Positions 23,101-35,600 of a stretch of 64,000 nucleotides of DNA are shown in pieces (positions within the stretch are counted from its first letter, which is position 1; the number at the start of each line of letters is the position of its first letter). The stretch lies in NCBI GenBank assembly GCA_018398805.1, contig JAGFBZ010001895.1, positions 3,121,001 through 3,185,000 on the forward strand. The letters run 5' to 3'. Made by a program: the position numbers and the translations under genes. The notes under the pieces are model-generated. The model had not been told where the DNA came from. It worked only from the letters and a program-made list of their open reading frames with translations, and did no database searches. This DNA comes from Hirundichthys speculiger. Lineage: Eukaryota > Chordata > Actinopteri > Beloniformes > Exocoetidae.

Positions 23101-23906
23101 CAGGTGAATTCTTGGTGAGGTGAAAGTTGTAGTGGGCTCCTCTGCAGATCATCTTTATAATATGATTTCTCTCTCAGATCCGTTTGTCAAGGTAGGTGCT
23201 GCAACACAACGGCAAGAGACTCAAGAAAAAGAAGACATCAGTCAAACAAAACACTCTGAATCCTTATTTCAACGAGAGCTTCAGCTTTGAGATTCCCTTC
23301 TCCCAGATCCAGGTTTGTACACTGTTCAGTTGGACAGCTTTTCACCTTGAAGCAGGGCGTGCAGTTTTTACCTTGTTTTGAAAAACAAATATTAAAAAAA
23401 GGAAAAAAAAAGCAGGATTTGATACTACATGTGAAACTCTCTAGTTTGACATTGAACTGTTCCAGCTAGCTTCATTTATCTTAAATGAGATATTGCTTAA
23501 GTTTATATTAAGCTTTTGTTTAAAAATGTTCATTGCCTGTAAATTATTGAGAACAAATATAAAAAGTAGATGCTGTTTAGCAAATTGTTTTTCAGTCAAC
23601 AAATTAAAAATTAATCCTCACTGCTTAACTGCATTATGGGACAAAAGAAAAACAGTTCAGAAGGAATACGTTTAACCTTTTTCTCTTCACACACAGAAAA
23701 TCCAGGTTCTGATCACCGTGTATGACTATGACAAGCTCGGCAGCAACGACCCAATTGGCAAATGTTGGATCGGCTATGGCGCCTCTGGCGTTGGGCTTCG
23801 CCACTGGTCAGACATGTTGGCCAATCCACGACGTCCTGTGGCTCAGTGGCACACATTGCTGCCTGAGGAGGAGGTGGATGCTGCTCTAAAAGCTCCTATC
23901 CGCTAA
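20170..23906 (+). CDS. syt5: Synaptotagmin, syt5-like (8 coding exons, frame breaks)
   Basis: A vesicle membrane calcium sensor for regulated exocytosis. Coding exons are 20170(or 20282)-20327, 21037-21218, 22189-22275, 22405-22572, 22704-22871, 22986-23103, 23178-23312 and 23697-23906, all GT-AG. Order: short luminal segment ([15 protein letters not shown]); transmembrane helix ([20 protein letters not shown]); Cys then a Lys/Arg/Glu-rich linker; C2A with all five calcium-binding Asp ([20 protein letters not shown]); C2B with its five ([20 protein letters not shown]); and the syt C-terminal block ([13 protein letters not shown]). Exon 7 has one extra base near 23192-23195: the frame of DPFVK is +1 relative to [12 protein letters not shown]. 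The start is uncertain. ATG 20170 has a good context and a plausible N-terminus ([18 protein letters not shown]) but is out of frame with the conserved [11 protein letters not shown] 20282 is in frame. About 370 aa from 20282, about 407 from 20170. The subtype is inferred from adjacency to tnnt1; syt8 is the main alternative. Confidence 0.88.
21485..21755 (+). mobile_element. Non-LTR retrotransposon 3' fragment in syt intron
   Basis: Forward translation gives [40 protein letters not shown] and [15 protein letters not shown], followed by a stop and an A-rich tail (AAGCAGAAAGAAAAAGATTA). This C-terminus is common in fish LINE reverse-transcriptase proteins. 5'-truncated and open over 78 codons, it lies in the intron between the transmembrane and linker exons. 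Confidence 0.8.
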
Positions 23907-24213
23907 ATGCACTTCGAAAGACATAGATGTCCCCAGAAGATTTATCTTTTGGTATTAAACCCAACAACAGTAGGTTTTTATAAATTGACATTAAACCTGA
24001 ATATAATTTTCAACATGCTTCACTTACACAAAACTGTATTTTTCATTTTGTCCATTTTTTTCCCAATATTTTAATTGAACATCTCTTTGTATGACTACCT
24101 GTGGTATATAAGTACATAAGGTAGGCATACACATGTTGTATGTGCTCTTGCTTATGCATAGTAGAATTGTACTCTTCAACTGACTGAATTAATGAAATGA
24201 CCCATAAAGTATA

Positions 24214-24219
24214 AATAAA
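24214..24219 (+). terminator. Candidate synaptotagmin polyadenylation signal
   Basis: AATAAA 308 nt after the stop codon, followed by GT-rich sequence. Weaker ATTAAA copies occur earlier (23954-23959). Confidence 0.5.
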
Positions 24220-24299
24220 GGAGGTAATGTTGCACATTTCAGTCATGTCAAGGCAACAAATGATATTGTTAAGGTTATTATAATACAATACCAACTCTC

Positions 24300-24905
24300 T
24301 GAGTCACTCTTTCATTTAACATACTGCCTCATGGTTGAAAGGCTTCAATTAATCTAAGTTTTAATTGAGAGATAAAACATACATTTGTTTTTTATTGAGT
24401 TATTTTCATCTTATGTCTTGCTATTAATAATTACCATTAATTACAACTGATAATTACTGTCTTACTATTAATAATATACTATACACCTTCCTCTCCCTGT
24501 TTTACAGTAAGCCGTAACTGTCATGTGGATTTTTGCATTCAGAATCAATATCATCAGGAGATTTTATCTGAGAAAGTTCAATGTCTGCTTTTTTCAGCAG
24601 ACACTTTTTTGTAATCTCAATTTTCTTATCTAAATTATAAAGAAATAGGTCTTGAACTTGAGCTCATTAGATTCTTCTAAGACATTGTAAAAAGTGGTAA
24701 TCGAGGTCATGATGGAAGAAAGGAAACCAAACACAGTTTGAGATATATACGTGTAGAATGATTATAAATGTGACAAACTTGAAGGGATCTTGCCTTTCGA
24801 AGTCTGATTGTTGTTTATGAATGTCCTACAGCACAAACAGATAAGCTAATAAGGCTACAGAAAAAGAGTGTACAAATCTGACACTCTCAAGTAACTCTGG
24901 AGAAA
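24300..24905. other. Intergenic, no gene seen
   Basis: AT-rich DNA with no supported exon or repeat terminus. Confidence 0.5.
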
Positions 24906-24907
24906 GT

Positions 24908-25682
24908 GGCCCCGATCGTACACTTCCCGCTGGCCGCTACCCACTAGCCGCTACCCACTAGCCACTACCACTAGCCACTACACGCAAATGGCGGGTTAAG
25001 GAACCTCCCTAACCTCTAATTCAATCTTCCACTCCCTATAGCCGCTACCCGCTATGCCGACTCCCTTATTCACATTGTAGGTGTGGCAATGGGCGTGTCT
25101 TTTGCCCTTTCCACAAACTCGGTATCTTGCATGTCGGCACGTACAAGAACGCGTCCAAATGACATCAATGTGCGTGCCACCTGGTCACATCTGGACATGC
25201 ACAAACGACTCTACCTCTCGAATTAACTCTTGTATGAAAACCATAGATGACCAGAGCGTGTTACTGGGAGCGCACCAACTATCTGGGACTTTCAAGTAGC
25301 CGATAAGAATTGTCTGTGTAAAAATATTTATATGTATATATCAGTGCAGAGGAGGAGGAGGAAGGAAGAGGAGGAAGCTCTACAGCAGAGTCCCAGACGA
25401 GCTGCGCACGAGAGCTGCTCCAATCTGGATGAAAAGACGCTCCATAATGGTTTGCGGGTAGCGGGTAGCACAATCTGCTCTTAAAGGCAATGGCTACTGA
25501 TGCACTGATTGGTTTAACAGGTGGAACGCCCTAACCACTCCTATGCATAATATAACGGGTGGCGCAGGCGGGATAGCGGGTTTAGCAAGGTGGAAGATTG
25601 TGTTCTTTGCGGGGGAACGTCTCTCCCGCTACCCACTATCCCTAAATAGCGGCTTTAGGAGATCTGGCGGAAGATCGGGCCC
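24908..25682. mobile_element. GC-rich MITE-like element with imperfect terminal inverted repeats
   Basis: The left end (GGCCCCGATCGTACACTTCCCGC, in part) and right end (reverse complement GGCCCGATCTTCCGCC) form imperfect inverted repeats. Near both ends a short phrase recurs in opposite orientations: GCCGCTACCCACTA at the left, and TAGCGGGTAGCGGGTAGC and GCGGGATAGCGGGT at the right. It is distinctly richer in GC than its flanks. No protein frame. Harbinger-like termini are suspected but not proven. Confidence 0.6.
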
Positions 25683-26880
25683 AGTGTCTCTAAAATATCA
25701 TCCACTACACAAGTGAGAAAATAGAAAGTTTTCCTTCCTGTCAGACTACTACTAAAAATTGACTATGTTTCTGCTTTACTTTCATTCTTAATCGTTGGTT
25801 CTCACTATTTGTGTTCTGGACAATTTTGACTTGATTTTTCAAATTAAATTGCTTATAGTTGAATGTTTGTATCAATTATATACCTGAGTCTATCAGTGTT
25901 TGGATGAGAAGACATCCTGCTCAGGATGTGTTGTCACGTTTCATATTGATGTGTGTGTGTCGTTGTAGCATGAGCAAATATGATGTTGCTTTTCTGATCA
26001 TGTTATGTGTAAATGAATAGCTAAAAAAAAAAACATAAATAAATGATCAATAGTTTGGTGGATTGATTTTTATCTGTGCACACACACTTTCATGTCTAGT
26101 TGTGTACAAGCTCACGGTCTCATGACCACAAGTCTCACAGTCAGCCTCATTTAGGGAGCTGTCACATTGTATTAGACATTCAATTTATAGATCATTGATA
26201 TCATCTTTCAAAATGGGATTTTCTCTCTCATACGGAGAATAGAATTTTGCTGCCATTCCTGCAAATAATCAATTTTCTAAATGTTCTGTACAATGGTTTC
26301 ATTCCAAAGGTAGTGCAGCTATAACAAACCTGATTCAGTGAAATCAATGTGCGATACTTTGCAAGTGTGTTCGTATGTCCTGATTCAGTGTGGCCAGTGA
26401 AAGGGTGGATTATGGATGTCCTCTGTAGTCCTTGTCTCAGGCAGTGAGCCAAACATGTGATGCAGGGATTAGACTGGGGGGGAGGGCAGAAAGCATAATT
26501 AGGGACAGGACAGGAGAATATGACAACACTAAGTTGAGGCATCACATTGGGATATATTTTCTTGTTATGTTTTTAATTGACACTAACTAGTAAGTAGCCT
26601 TTTCAACTATTAAATGCAACAAACATGCAAAAGAGGCACAAACAACTTCTCACTAGTGTATCAGACTTTATTAACGCATAACTACATATAACTTTCAACA
26701 CACAGGTTAAAGTTCTGATATCTAAATTACACACAAGCAAACAACTACATCATTCAAATAAAAGCATCAGTATACAGTATATACGTACTGCAGATGAAGG
26801 AGGATACATAGTTTGTATACTGGTGTGTGTAAGTGTGTAAGTAGTTCACAGTTTGTGAACCACTAAAGTGGCCATGTAAA
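25683..26880. other. Intergenic, no gene seen
   Basis: AT-rich DNA. The 105-codon minus-strand open frame at 26228-26545 shows no domain and no splice logic. Confidence 0.45.
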
Positions 26881-26884
26881 AAGT

Positions 26885-27650
26885 CAGAAATGGTTCAACA
26901 TTAATAAGTTATCACTCAATTTAAGTAAAACAAAGTTTAAAATATGTAGCAATTGCCAAATCAATGAGGAGGTAAAAATAATGATAAATGATGATGAAAC
27001 TGAAAGGGTGCACAAAAATACATTTTTAGATGTAATAACTGATTATAAATTAAGCTGGAAGGCACTCATTATTAAAACTCAAACAAAAATATCTAAAAGC
27101 TATCATTTTAATATTACATAAAACTAAATATATTTCAAACCAAAAGTTTCTTGATGTACTGTCCCCTCCCATACATGGTGTATATTCAGTTAAATTACAG
27201 AAAGCTTTTAGAATAATAAAGCAACCTAATTATTTGAAACCAACCAATCCAATCCACTATTTGAACTCAGGGACACAAGCATGTTCATAAAAAGAAGCAC
27301 GTTCTCATAAAAAATAAAATTCAATTCAATTCAATTCCGCTTTATTTGTAAAAAAGTACTATAAAGAATTAATATGATTTTAAAAAATATCATAGGACTA
27401 AGCAATGGGCACTTTGAAATTAAGGTTTAGAACCCTTTGGTCAGATTTCTGTTATGTTTTATTCATATTTGATTTATTCACATTTAATTTACAAAGATTT
27501 AAGCTGTCTTCTTTTTTTCTGAATGGGTAGGTAAAATAAAGCGTTTCGTCAAACTACACCTTTTCAGTCACTATTTTTATCATGCTGTCATTGTGATTTA
27601 TTTGTCCATGTGAAATTTGGTGACCGAAATAAACTAAACTAAACTATATT
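26885..27650 (+). mobile_element. LINE reverse-transcriptase remnant with 3' tail
   Basis: Forward frames give WFNINKLSLNLSKTKF(M), then INDDETERVHKNTFLDV and ITDYKLSWKA, the palm/thumb end of a non-LTR reverse transcriptase (NKLSLN-KT motif). The tail ends in AAATAAACTAAACTAAACT at about 27648, a typical short-repeat LINE terminus. A separate LINE-like tail of ATTCAATTCAATTC repeats lies at 27318-27350. Confidence 0.75.
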
Positions 27651-27703
27651 CTGATCAATGCTCTTTCTCAATATGTGCACTTGTGCTCTTGTGTACACGT
27701 CAT

Positions 27704-27768
27704 CTCTTCTTCTTCTTCTTCTTCATACACATCATCTCTTCTTCTTCTTCTTCTTCTTCTTCTTCTTG
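27704..27768. repeat. TTC trinucleotide microsatellite
   Basis: Two blocks of TCTTCTTC repeats separated by ATACACATCA. The poly-Leu and poly-Phe open frames over it are artefacts. Confidence 0.95.
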
Positions 27769-27879
27769 TTTTGTTCCATGATGTGCCAGTCTTCAACTTC
27801 AAAACCATGCTTTTTTTTATTGGATACAGCATATGTTTTAGCAAGCTACGGGATACCCATTTGGTAGATATTAATGATT

Positions 27880-28480
27880 AATGCACCTCCATACCATCAG
27901 AAATGTAGTGAATGCTGATAACAAGCCATATGGTCTTTGTCCTCTTTAGTCTGGAGGACATAATGTACATGGTTTTCAAAAAGAATTTCAAATTTCAATT
28001 TGTCTGACCAACAGAAAAGTTTTTCACTTTTCAATTAGCCTTGGCCCAGAGAAAACAGACAAATTTATGAATAACATTCATGTTTTAGTCTTCTGCATTT
28101 GTAATTGGTATGAATGAACTGTGTTAGTGACTTCTGGAAGTGTTCCAGTGCAGTGATTTCCCCTTTGAAACATGTCTGTTTTTAATGCAGTGAGGATCCA
28201 AAGATTCATGGGCATTCAATGTCCATTTTCAGACTTGTGATGTTCCTCCAGGTGCTTTTTGTTTTTTTCACTCTCATTAGTTCTACTTTTTTTCCTCCCT
28301 ACCTTTAGTTGTCCTTGTTACTTTTTTTCTTTTTTGTACTGCTGCCCTCACATTAATGATTTAATAGGTCTCATGTTTCACTTTCAGAATCTAATATATG
28401 TTTCTGTTCTTTGGGGAATAAAATATTGGTTTATGAAATTTGCAAATCATTGCATTTTATTCATTTTTTTTTACATTCAA
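27880..28480 (-). mobile_element. Degenerate Tc1-like transposon fragment
   Basis: Shares with 10815-11640 the order GCACCTCCATACCATCAGAA, CCTCTTTAGTCTGGAGGACA and TGTCTGACCA. These are reverse-strand text of the transposase family at 45090-46508. Ends near TTTGCAAATCATTGCATTTTATT, which also occurs at 31410-31440. No intact frame. Confidence 0.65.
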
Positions 28481-28554
28481 AAAAACTTCCCTTTCAGCTT
28501 CTCCCTGTTTGGGGTCAAAGAAGCTTAGCACAAGTTTTACAGTGGACTCATTTC

Positions 28555-28625
28555 CTAATGCAACCAGGATTTGAACCTGGGAGCTGCCATATGGTAGGTG
28601 ACAGCACTACCACTAAGCCACATTT
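28555..28625 (-). repeat. tRNA-derived SINE head or tRNA pseudogene
   Basis: On the minus strand TGGCTTAGTGGTAGTGCTGT matches a Pol III A box and GGTTCAAATCC matches a B box, spaced as in tRNAs. The T arm pairs (CCAGG with CCTGG), but the two acceptor-stem halves do not, so this is not a functional tRNA gene. Confidence 0.65.
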
Positions 28626-28639
28626 GATCCTCAACACTC

Positions 28640-29683
28640 AACATTCAAACCTTTTTGGAATTTTAGACTTACACACTTTCTGTTAGACCAACAGTACTAA
28701 AAGACTTGAAATATAAAGCATTAATCCTATGAAATTATTATTTTTTAAAAGTGTGGCATCCTAGAGAATTATTCAACAGATGCATTTGCAGATCAGCTAA
28801 TTTATTGTTTTGAATATTGTCTCTGTTTTCAGCAACATTCCCTGTGTTGTGGCTGAAATGACACGACAACTTTTCTACTTACCATGCACAAATAATTTTT
28901 ATACTTGCAAACATGGCTCTTTTTCACATACTCCCACAATTTTCATAAGTCTTTGGCATGCCCTGATCAAAACACCACAGAGGCACACCACACAGTTTTA
29001 AAGTTCATGTAAAAAAATATGCAGCTCAGAGTCCATGTTGATGATTGATCATATGGGACAAAAAGCACACTTACTTTCATGACATGATTAGATATTTAAA
29101 AAGCATACAGAGTACTTGAGTTGATTTATATAGTCTAGTTCTACCTAGTTTCCTGTCATGAATTGTATCACTAGGGATTCCTATGCCAGATCAACAAAAG
29201 ATGCACTGGGTCTGGAGAAATGATAATGTAATTGTTAGACTCATTCAATCTCTCTGAAGAAGAGCAGGAGGGTTTAAAAGATTTAAAAGATTTTAATCTT
29301 TTTAACCCCACGAGATCAGAACCAGTAAATCACTGATACATGGAGAAGAAAATTCACAACAGGTGAGGTTATCAAGAGGATATAACAAAAAAATGCAATA
29401 ATGAAATTAAGTTCACTTTTTTTTTAATGATGTGCTTCAACTACACAAGATAATCCAACCAAAATAAATGGAACAGTGAAAGAAAACCAACAAAAAAAGT
29501 TTAGTGGATATACTTTTATTAGTCATATATTATTGTTTATTCATGGACAAAATCTTGAACCCACTCTGCACAAAGGCTTTAGATCCAAATGAGTTTGGAA
29601 CAGAAACATCCAGATTCTCTCATGTCTCCCTCTCATGGTTTCTACTGTTTTTGTTGTTTTTTCTTTTTTCCTTTGGCACATTG
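28640..29683. other. Intergenic, no gene seen
   Basis: AT-rich DNA between the SINE-like unit and the 3' end of tnnt1. TTTATT at 29536-29541 (AATAAA on the minus strand) is an alternative tnnt1 polyadenylation signal. Confidence 0.5.
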
Positions 29684-29689
29684 TTTATT
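29684..29689 (-). terminator. Candidate tnnt1 polyadenylation signal
   Basis: AATAAA on the minus strand, only 7 nt beyond the tnnt1 stop codon. This would give a very short 3' UTR. The copy at 29536-29541 is the more conventional distance away. Confidence 0.4.
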
Positions 29690-29696
29690 TCTGCCT

Positions 29697-32600
29697 TTAC
29701 TTCCAGCGGCCGCCCACCTTTCCTTTGCCATGGCCCTTTTTACTGAAGAAGAATAAGGAGAGCAAACGGTAAATAAAAACCGCTAGGACAGGGAGAAATG
29801 AAACATTAAATTGCTGACTGGTGAGATTGTTGTATAAAAGTAACAACTCACAATTTTTGAGCATGTTGGATTCTGTTCAGTAACACGGTGATCTGCAAGA
29901 TGCATATAGAGACATAGATAACAATCATACATTTTTATCTTTATTATGTTATCTTTATGCTTTTATGAACAAGAATTAAGCCTATAGTGTTATATGTATC
30001 ATATTTCTTACATTAATTTCGGAGACCTCTGCACAACCCACATAATCAACATTTTTCAAAACATCTGATTCATGCAATTAAAAAAAAAAAAAATGAAATG
30101 AAAAAAATAGCCAATAAACACTTCAAGAAACTTGTCTGTTCTTTTATATGTTGGCTTCACAATGCAATCGATAAACATAAGTAAACATCATTATTCACCT
30201 GTGTGATGATTGTAACACAATTAATGATTACATCTGCAGCATCTCATTTACCAAGTAAAATAGTGGCTGACATGTCTTTAGTAGCATATTGATTCATATG
30301 TGAATTTCAAACTGATTCTGGAAATAGAAAGAATCTTTGAGTCTGAAAAGACAAACCAATGTCGAGGTGCCTTCATTCTATCTAATGAGCAACAGGGGCT
30401 GACACTCCCCTGTGGTTGTAAAAACAAATGAAGAAATTACTATATTTAAAACTGGAATTTTTTTTTTTTTTTTTTTTTTGCCATTTTCCTAATAGATATA
30501 TGGTCTCAGTGGCTCAGTCAGCACAATTGTAATTTACTGATCTATGGTTCCAGTCAAAGTAAATTAGATAATAGAGTTGGGTATATGTCACTGTGTGGGT
30601 GCAACAAGTTGTAATACAGTCATGCATGAGATTAAAATTTACAATCCCAATTCCAAAAGTTGGGATGCTGTATAAAATATAAACAAAATGGAATTATTTA
30701 AATATCTTTAAAAAAAAAAAAAAACCCACATACTTCGCTCATATTAGAAAACATAAAACATGACAGATGCTGAAACTGTGACATTTTACCACTTAATGGA
30801 AAATATTAGCTCATTTGACCAACACATTTCAAAGCAGCTGGAACAGAGGAAACAAAAGGCTGGAAAATGAATTGGTGCAAATCAAAAACAAATGGAAGAG
30901 CATTTGACAATTAATCAGGTGAACTGGGAAGAGGTCATTAACATGACTGGGTATAAACGGAGCATTTCAGAGAAGCAGAACCTCTCAGATATAAAGTTAA
31001 GGAAAAAAACTGTGGAAATTTAAAAAATGTTCTTTGTAACACAGATTTTTAAGATCCCACCATCTACGGTATATAATACCATCAAAAGATTCAGAGAATC
31101 AGGAGGAGTGTCAAAGCTCCGCTAAAATGGTCTGAGACAAAATAGAAAAATGTTTTGTGCTCAGATGAATCAAATTTTGAAATTGTTTTTAGGAGCCATT
31201 GAGGCTGAGGTCCTGCTAATTAAAGAGAAGAGGGTCGATCCAGCTTGTTATCAGCAGACAGTTCAAAGATGCTTTGTTCCAACTTTTTCAGGATCTGCTG
31301 TTGTCATCAAAGTCAACATGTACTAATATTTTCCTTGAAACGGTAAAATGGCTTACTTTCAACATCTGATATCTTCTTTATGCTCTACTGGGAATAAATT
31401 ATGGAGTTATGAGATTTGCAAATCATTGCACTCTGTTTTTATGGCTTTATTTACGTTTTACACAGTGTCCCACCTTTTTTGGAAGATAGGTTGTTATTTT
31501 TTTATTTAATGCAAGATTGTAATAAGCATAATAACATTTATCCAATGAGTAGATGGTAAAGAATGTTGCTTGAGAATGAATTTGATATTTGCTTATAGTG
31601 TTACCTTTCTGTTCAAGGTATATGACGAACGCAGCAACTGTGACATTATCCATTCCTAGATGGATTGCTTTGTATACTAAACTTTATGTCAAATAGATTA
31701 TTTGAATGAGAATAATGTTGATATCAAGAATTGAAATGGATGAGAGTCATTTAACTGATGAACTGACCTCATATTTCTGGTGTTTCATATGTTCGATGAA
31801 GTCAAACTTCTCAGATTCCAGTTGGTAGATCCAGTTCCACATCTCCTGGGCCCGTTGTCTTAGTAACGCAGAGAAAGAAAGACATTTTTTAATTATGGGG
31901 TTTTCTGTGTTTCCACTCCTACCTGGCAAACTAAGTGAGCCTTAGCTTGGGTTCCAATGGCGTAATAAAAACATTAGCAAAGTTGAAGCCAAACAGGTGC
32001 CTTGCAGTCCAATAAAATAGATGGCTGCTAACTGCTACTTTCAAAAATATGAGGTAATAAGAGGTCAACTCATAATAACAATAAAAAAATAATTCAAATA
32101 GAACATACAGTGGGGGAAAAAGGTTTTTAGTCAGCCTCTGATTGTGTAAGTTCTCCTTAGAAAGATGAGAGGTCTGTAATTTTCATCATAGGTACACTTC
32201 AACTAAATTATAGAAATACAGGAAAGTAGGATGGTTTCATAATATAAGTGACAGTTTACTGCAATAAAATTGAAAAATGCTCACCTGAGTCCGTCCTCTC
32301 TCATATTGTCAGTGCCCAGAGGCTGCCGTCTCTCAGCCAGAGTCTTTTTTTTGATCTCCCTGCCTGTCAGTCTCTTTCCCTTCCTCGACTCAGCCTGTAG
32401 CAGAACACAAAACCCACACTTACTTTTGACATCATGATCCTCTTATGTTCATCATGCCAATAACATGCCAACAACATGCACCTGACCTTGGCTAGGAAGC
32501 CTCCAAAGTTTGCTCCCATGTTAGACAACACCTTCTTCTTTTTGGCGTCATCATCAGCTTTCCTTTTAGCCTCCTCTTCTTCTTTTCTTTGACGTTCCTC

Positions 32601-35600
32601 CTGCCAGATGGAAGGAAAAAAGTGAATAAAGAATGTTTAAATACTCAATTACTTTTCTGAATTAGTAGGAGACATTTAAAGGACTTAAGAGGGTTTTGTG
32701 TATGCCTCAAAACAGAAAAAAGTAGACCTAATGGTTTCACAAAGCACGATCCAGTAAAGTTCATTTAATTAAACATGTAGATTTCATTATGCGATTTGTC
32801 AAACCAGTATTCATATTATTCTTTTTATTTGACTAAAAGAAGTATAATACATAAACGTGATGTAGAAAGGTAATTCTTGTAAGAGATTTTAATGAGATGC
32901 AGCCAAATATTACCATCTGCATCGATCCGTGTGAACTGTAGTTGGCTGGTAAATGGTAACTTGTTTACTCTAAAATGTAGAGTGCGTTTGTGTGTGGAGA
33001 TGTGTGCATGTTTGTTACCGCAATTCTGATCTGTCTGTCTTTTTCCTTCTCTGTTCTAACCCTCTGGATTTCAGCTCTCTCTGACCGACGCCGCTCCTGT
33101 GGAAAGCATTTACGGTTAAGTGCATTAAGTCTCATTTATATTGGCACACTTATTATAAATCTTGATAGAAAGTATTATATTGATATCAAACTCACAATTC
33201 GTTCCTTGAGGTAAATAAGTTCTTCCTCATCTTTCTTTCTCTGTTCAAAATGTACGTCAATGAGAGTATGTAGCTCCAGTAAGTCCTTCTCCATGCGCTT
33301 TCTGTGGATGTCCTGTGTGTTTTTAAAAGTCATATATTAGAAGATGATCTCAGATAGATCTCAGCAGCTGGACTGGAGGATGGAGTGATGACAATGGATT
33401 TATGAGATTATAATTCATTTTCTGCCATTCTTGCCTCTGATTTAGTTAATAACACTTTAGCTTACATCAAAATCCACTCTTTCTCCCTCAGGAATTTTTG
33501 GGGGAGCAAGTTGGGGCACCATAGGCCTGGTGAAAAGAAAACCAAACTTTGGTCTCAACAAATGTGAAACTGTAAATGAGAAATTATTATGTCTGGTCTG
33601 AAGACAATGGGGCATACTTAGGCTTGGGACGCTCCTCCTCTGCAGGGAAGAGATAAAAACGAGAGAAAAAAACATCAGTTTAAGAGTTTCGACATTTTCC
33701 ACAAATACACAGGACTGGATATTTTAGTAAAATATTAAATAAGATCATTTACATTACTTAAAGCACAACAGGGAATGCAACAATAAACAGCTTTTTTATT
33801 AATGACAAAAGTGCGAAGACATTTTTTATATTCTTCCTCACTCATTTTGCGTTACCCTGAACTTCTAAGACTGCTCTGAAATACTTTACCAGAAATAAAG
33901 GATTTCTTTAATATTCTGTTCTTGCAGAGTCTGTACCAGTTTGTTGTTGGTGAAGCGAGGGCTGAACCAAAATGCAAAACTCACTTTTTACCAATCTGTT
34001 GATCTTTTAATTTCCACCTATTTGGATACAACCTGCAAACTGTAAAGCAGCAGTTCTACTTGGAGTAGAACTACTTTTCCTTCACCTGGAAACGATCTGG
34101 TATCTGGAATGCCTGGTGTAATACTGAAGGAGCTGGTGACCAGACAGATTTCTGGGCCTTGATGCTGACCTCACAACCCAAATTCAGATCAGTAGAAGTT
34201 AATGAATGGATGGATGGATGGATGGATGATGGATGGATGGATGGATGGATGGATGAAAAGTAATAAGAAAAAAAATTCTCACCTTCTTGCTGGGCATCTT
34301 GATCTGATGGACCAGCCACATAAAAGCATATACATAATGTATATACATTATGAATATATATATATATGTAGTCATTATTTATGGGCATGATGTCAAAACA
34401 AGGCACAAATTTGAAAAGATAAAGTGACAAGACAAGAGAAGACAGAAATTATAAAATCATGAATGTAGATATGAGTAAGTTTGAAAAGTGATGGAGAGAG
34501 TTACATACATCAAGAGATAAGAATGAGTTGATATAATGAAGGGGAAGCATAAAGGAAATAAAGGAGAATAACGAAAAAAGTTGATATAAACATAATAAAA
34601 AGCATGATATTAAAAATAAAAATGAGAAAAGATGGTGCAACATAACCAAAAGTTAAAATTCATTCTGTAGAAGAAGCAAGATTAAAGAAATTGTTCTACA
34701 TTTGGAAAACATTTTTCTATTTTTTAACAAATAGAGGGCTTTATTTAACATTAGTCAGGCATACATGAAGAGAGTTTCTAACTATCACAGTTGTGAAGGT
34801 ACTGCTTATTAGCAACCCTCTTGTGTTTGCTTTGCTAATCTATCAGGGTGTTGACCAACGTTTTCACTCAGGAAATATAAGAGTTGTCCATAGAGCGCTG
34901 CCGAAGACCCACCAGTAACACTCTTTCAGTCTTGAATACACAAGAATATATATTGCATGGACAACTTAGTATAATAATCTATGCAAGGGGGAGCCAGGCA
35001 TCAGATCAGTGGGGGGGGGGGGGGGGGGTCTCTCCCCAGCATCCTGAGGCTGAACGGTAAGCGAAGCTGGATTGATGGGTTACAGCTCCCAGTACCCCGA
35101 TCACTGTTGGCACCACTGCTGCCTTCACTCTCCACATTTTTTCCAGCTCTTCCTTTAGCCCTTTTTATTGAGCTATAAAGAAATAAACTGGTCCTCTTTT
35201 TTATTTTAGAGCTCTTTAGCTGCTTTTCTTTGGTCCATTGGGGACACCTTAACAACAGAAAGAAAGATACAATCTAGTACTAGTATTCATCTAGATTCAC
35301 GTATGTGTTCGCACACAAGATATCTGATAATGAGTCTCTCTCTGAGGACACTGACAGTTTCTGTATGTTTACAAAGCAAATGTTTCTTTTCTTTTCACCA
35401 ATAAGATGATAACAGCAGTCTGTCAAAAATAATAAACTGGGAAACACCAAAACTTTCATATGGATCGGAGAAACTGGAGAACTGTTTTAAATGTTTTGGC
35501 GAATGTGTTTTTGTGAAAATCATTATAGTTGTAGTTATATGTAATGTGGATTATGATGTGGATTTAATGGAAAGCACTTTGGTCACCTTGTGTGTTGTAA

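Noticed and set aside
24929..24985. CRISPR-like tandem CCGCTACCCACTAG units
   Set aside because: Units are short, contiguous and without unique spacers, in a eukaryotic window; they are subterminal repeats of a MITE-like element.
26228..26545. 105-codon minus-strand open frame
   Set aside because: No recognisable motif or repeat family and no supporting signals.
28555..28625. Functional tRNA gene
   Set aside because: A and B boxes are present, but the acceptor stem does not pair, so it is a SINE head or pseudogene.
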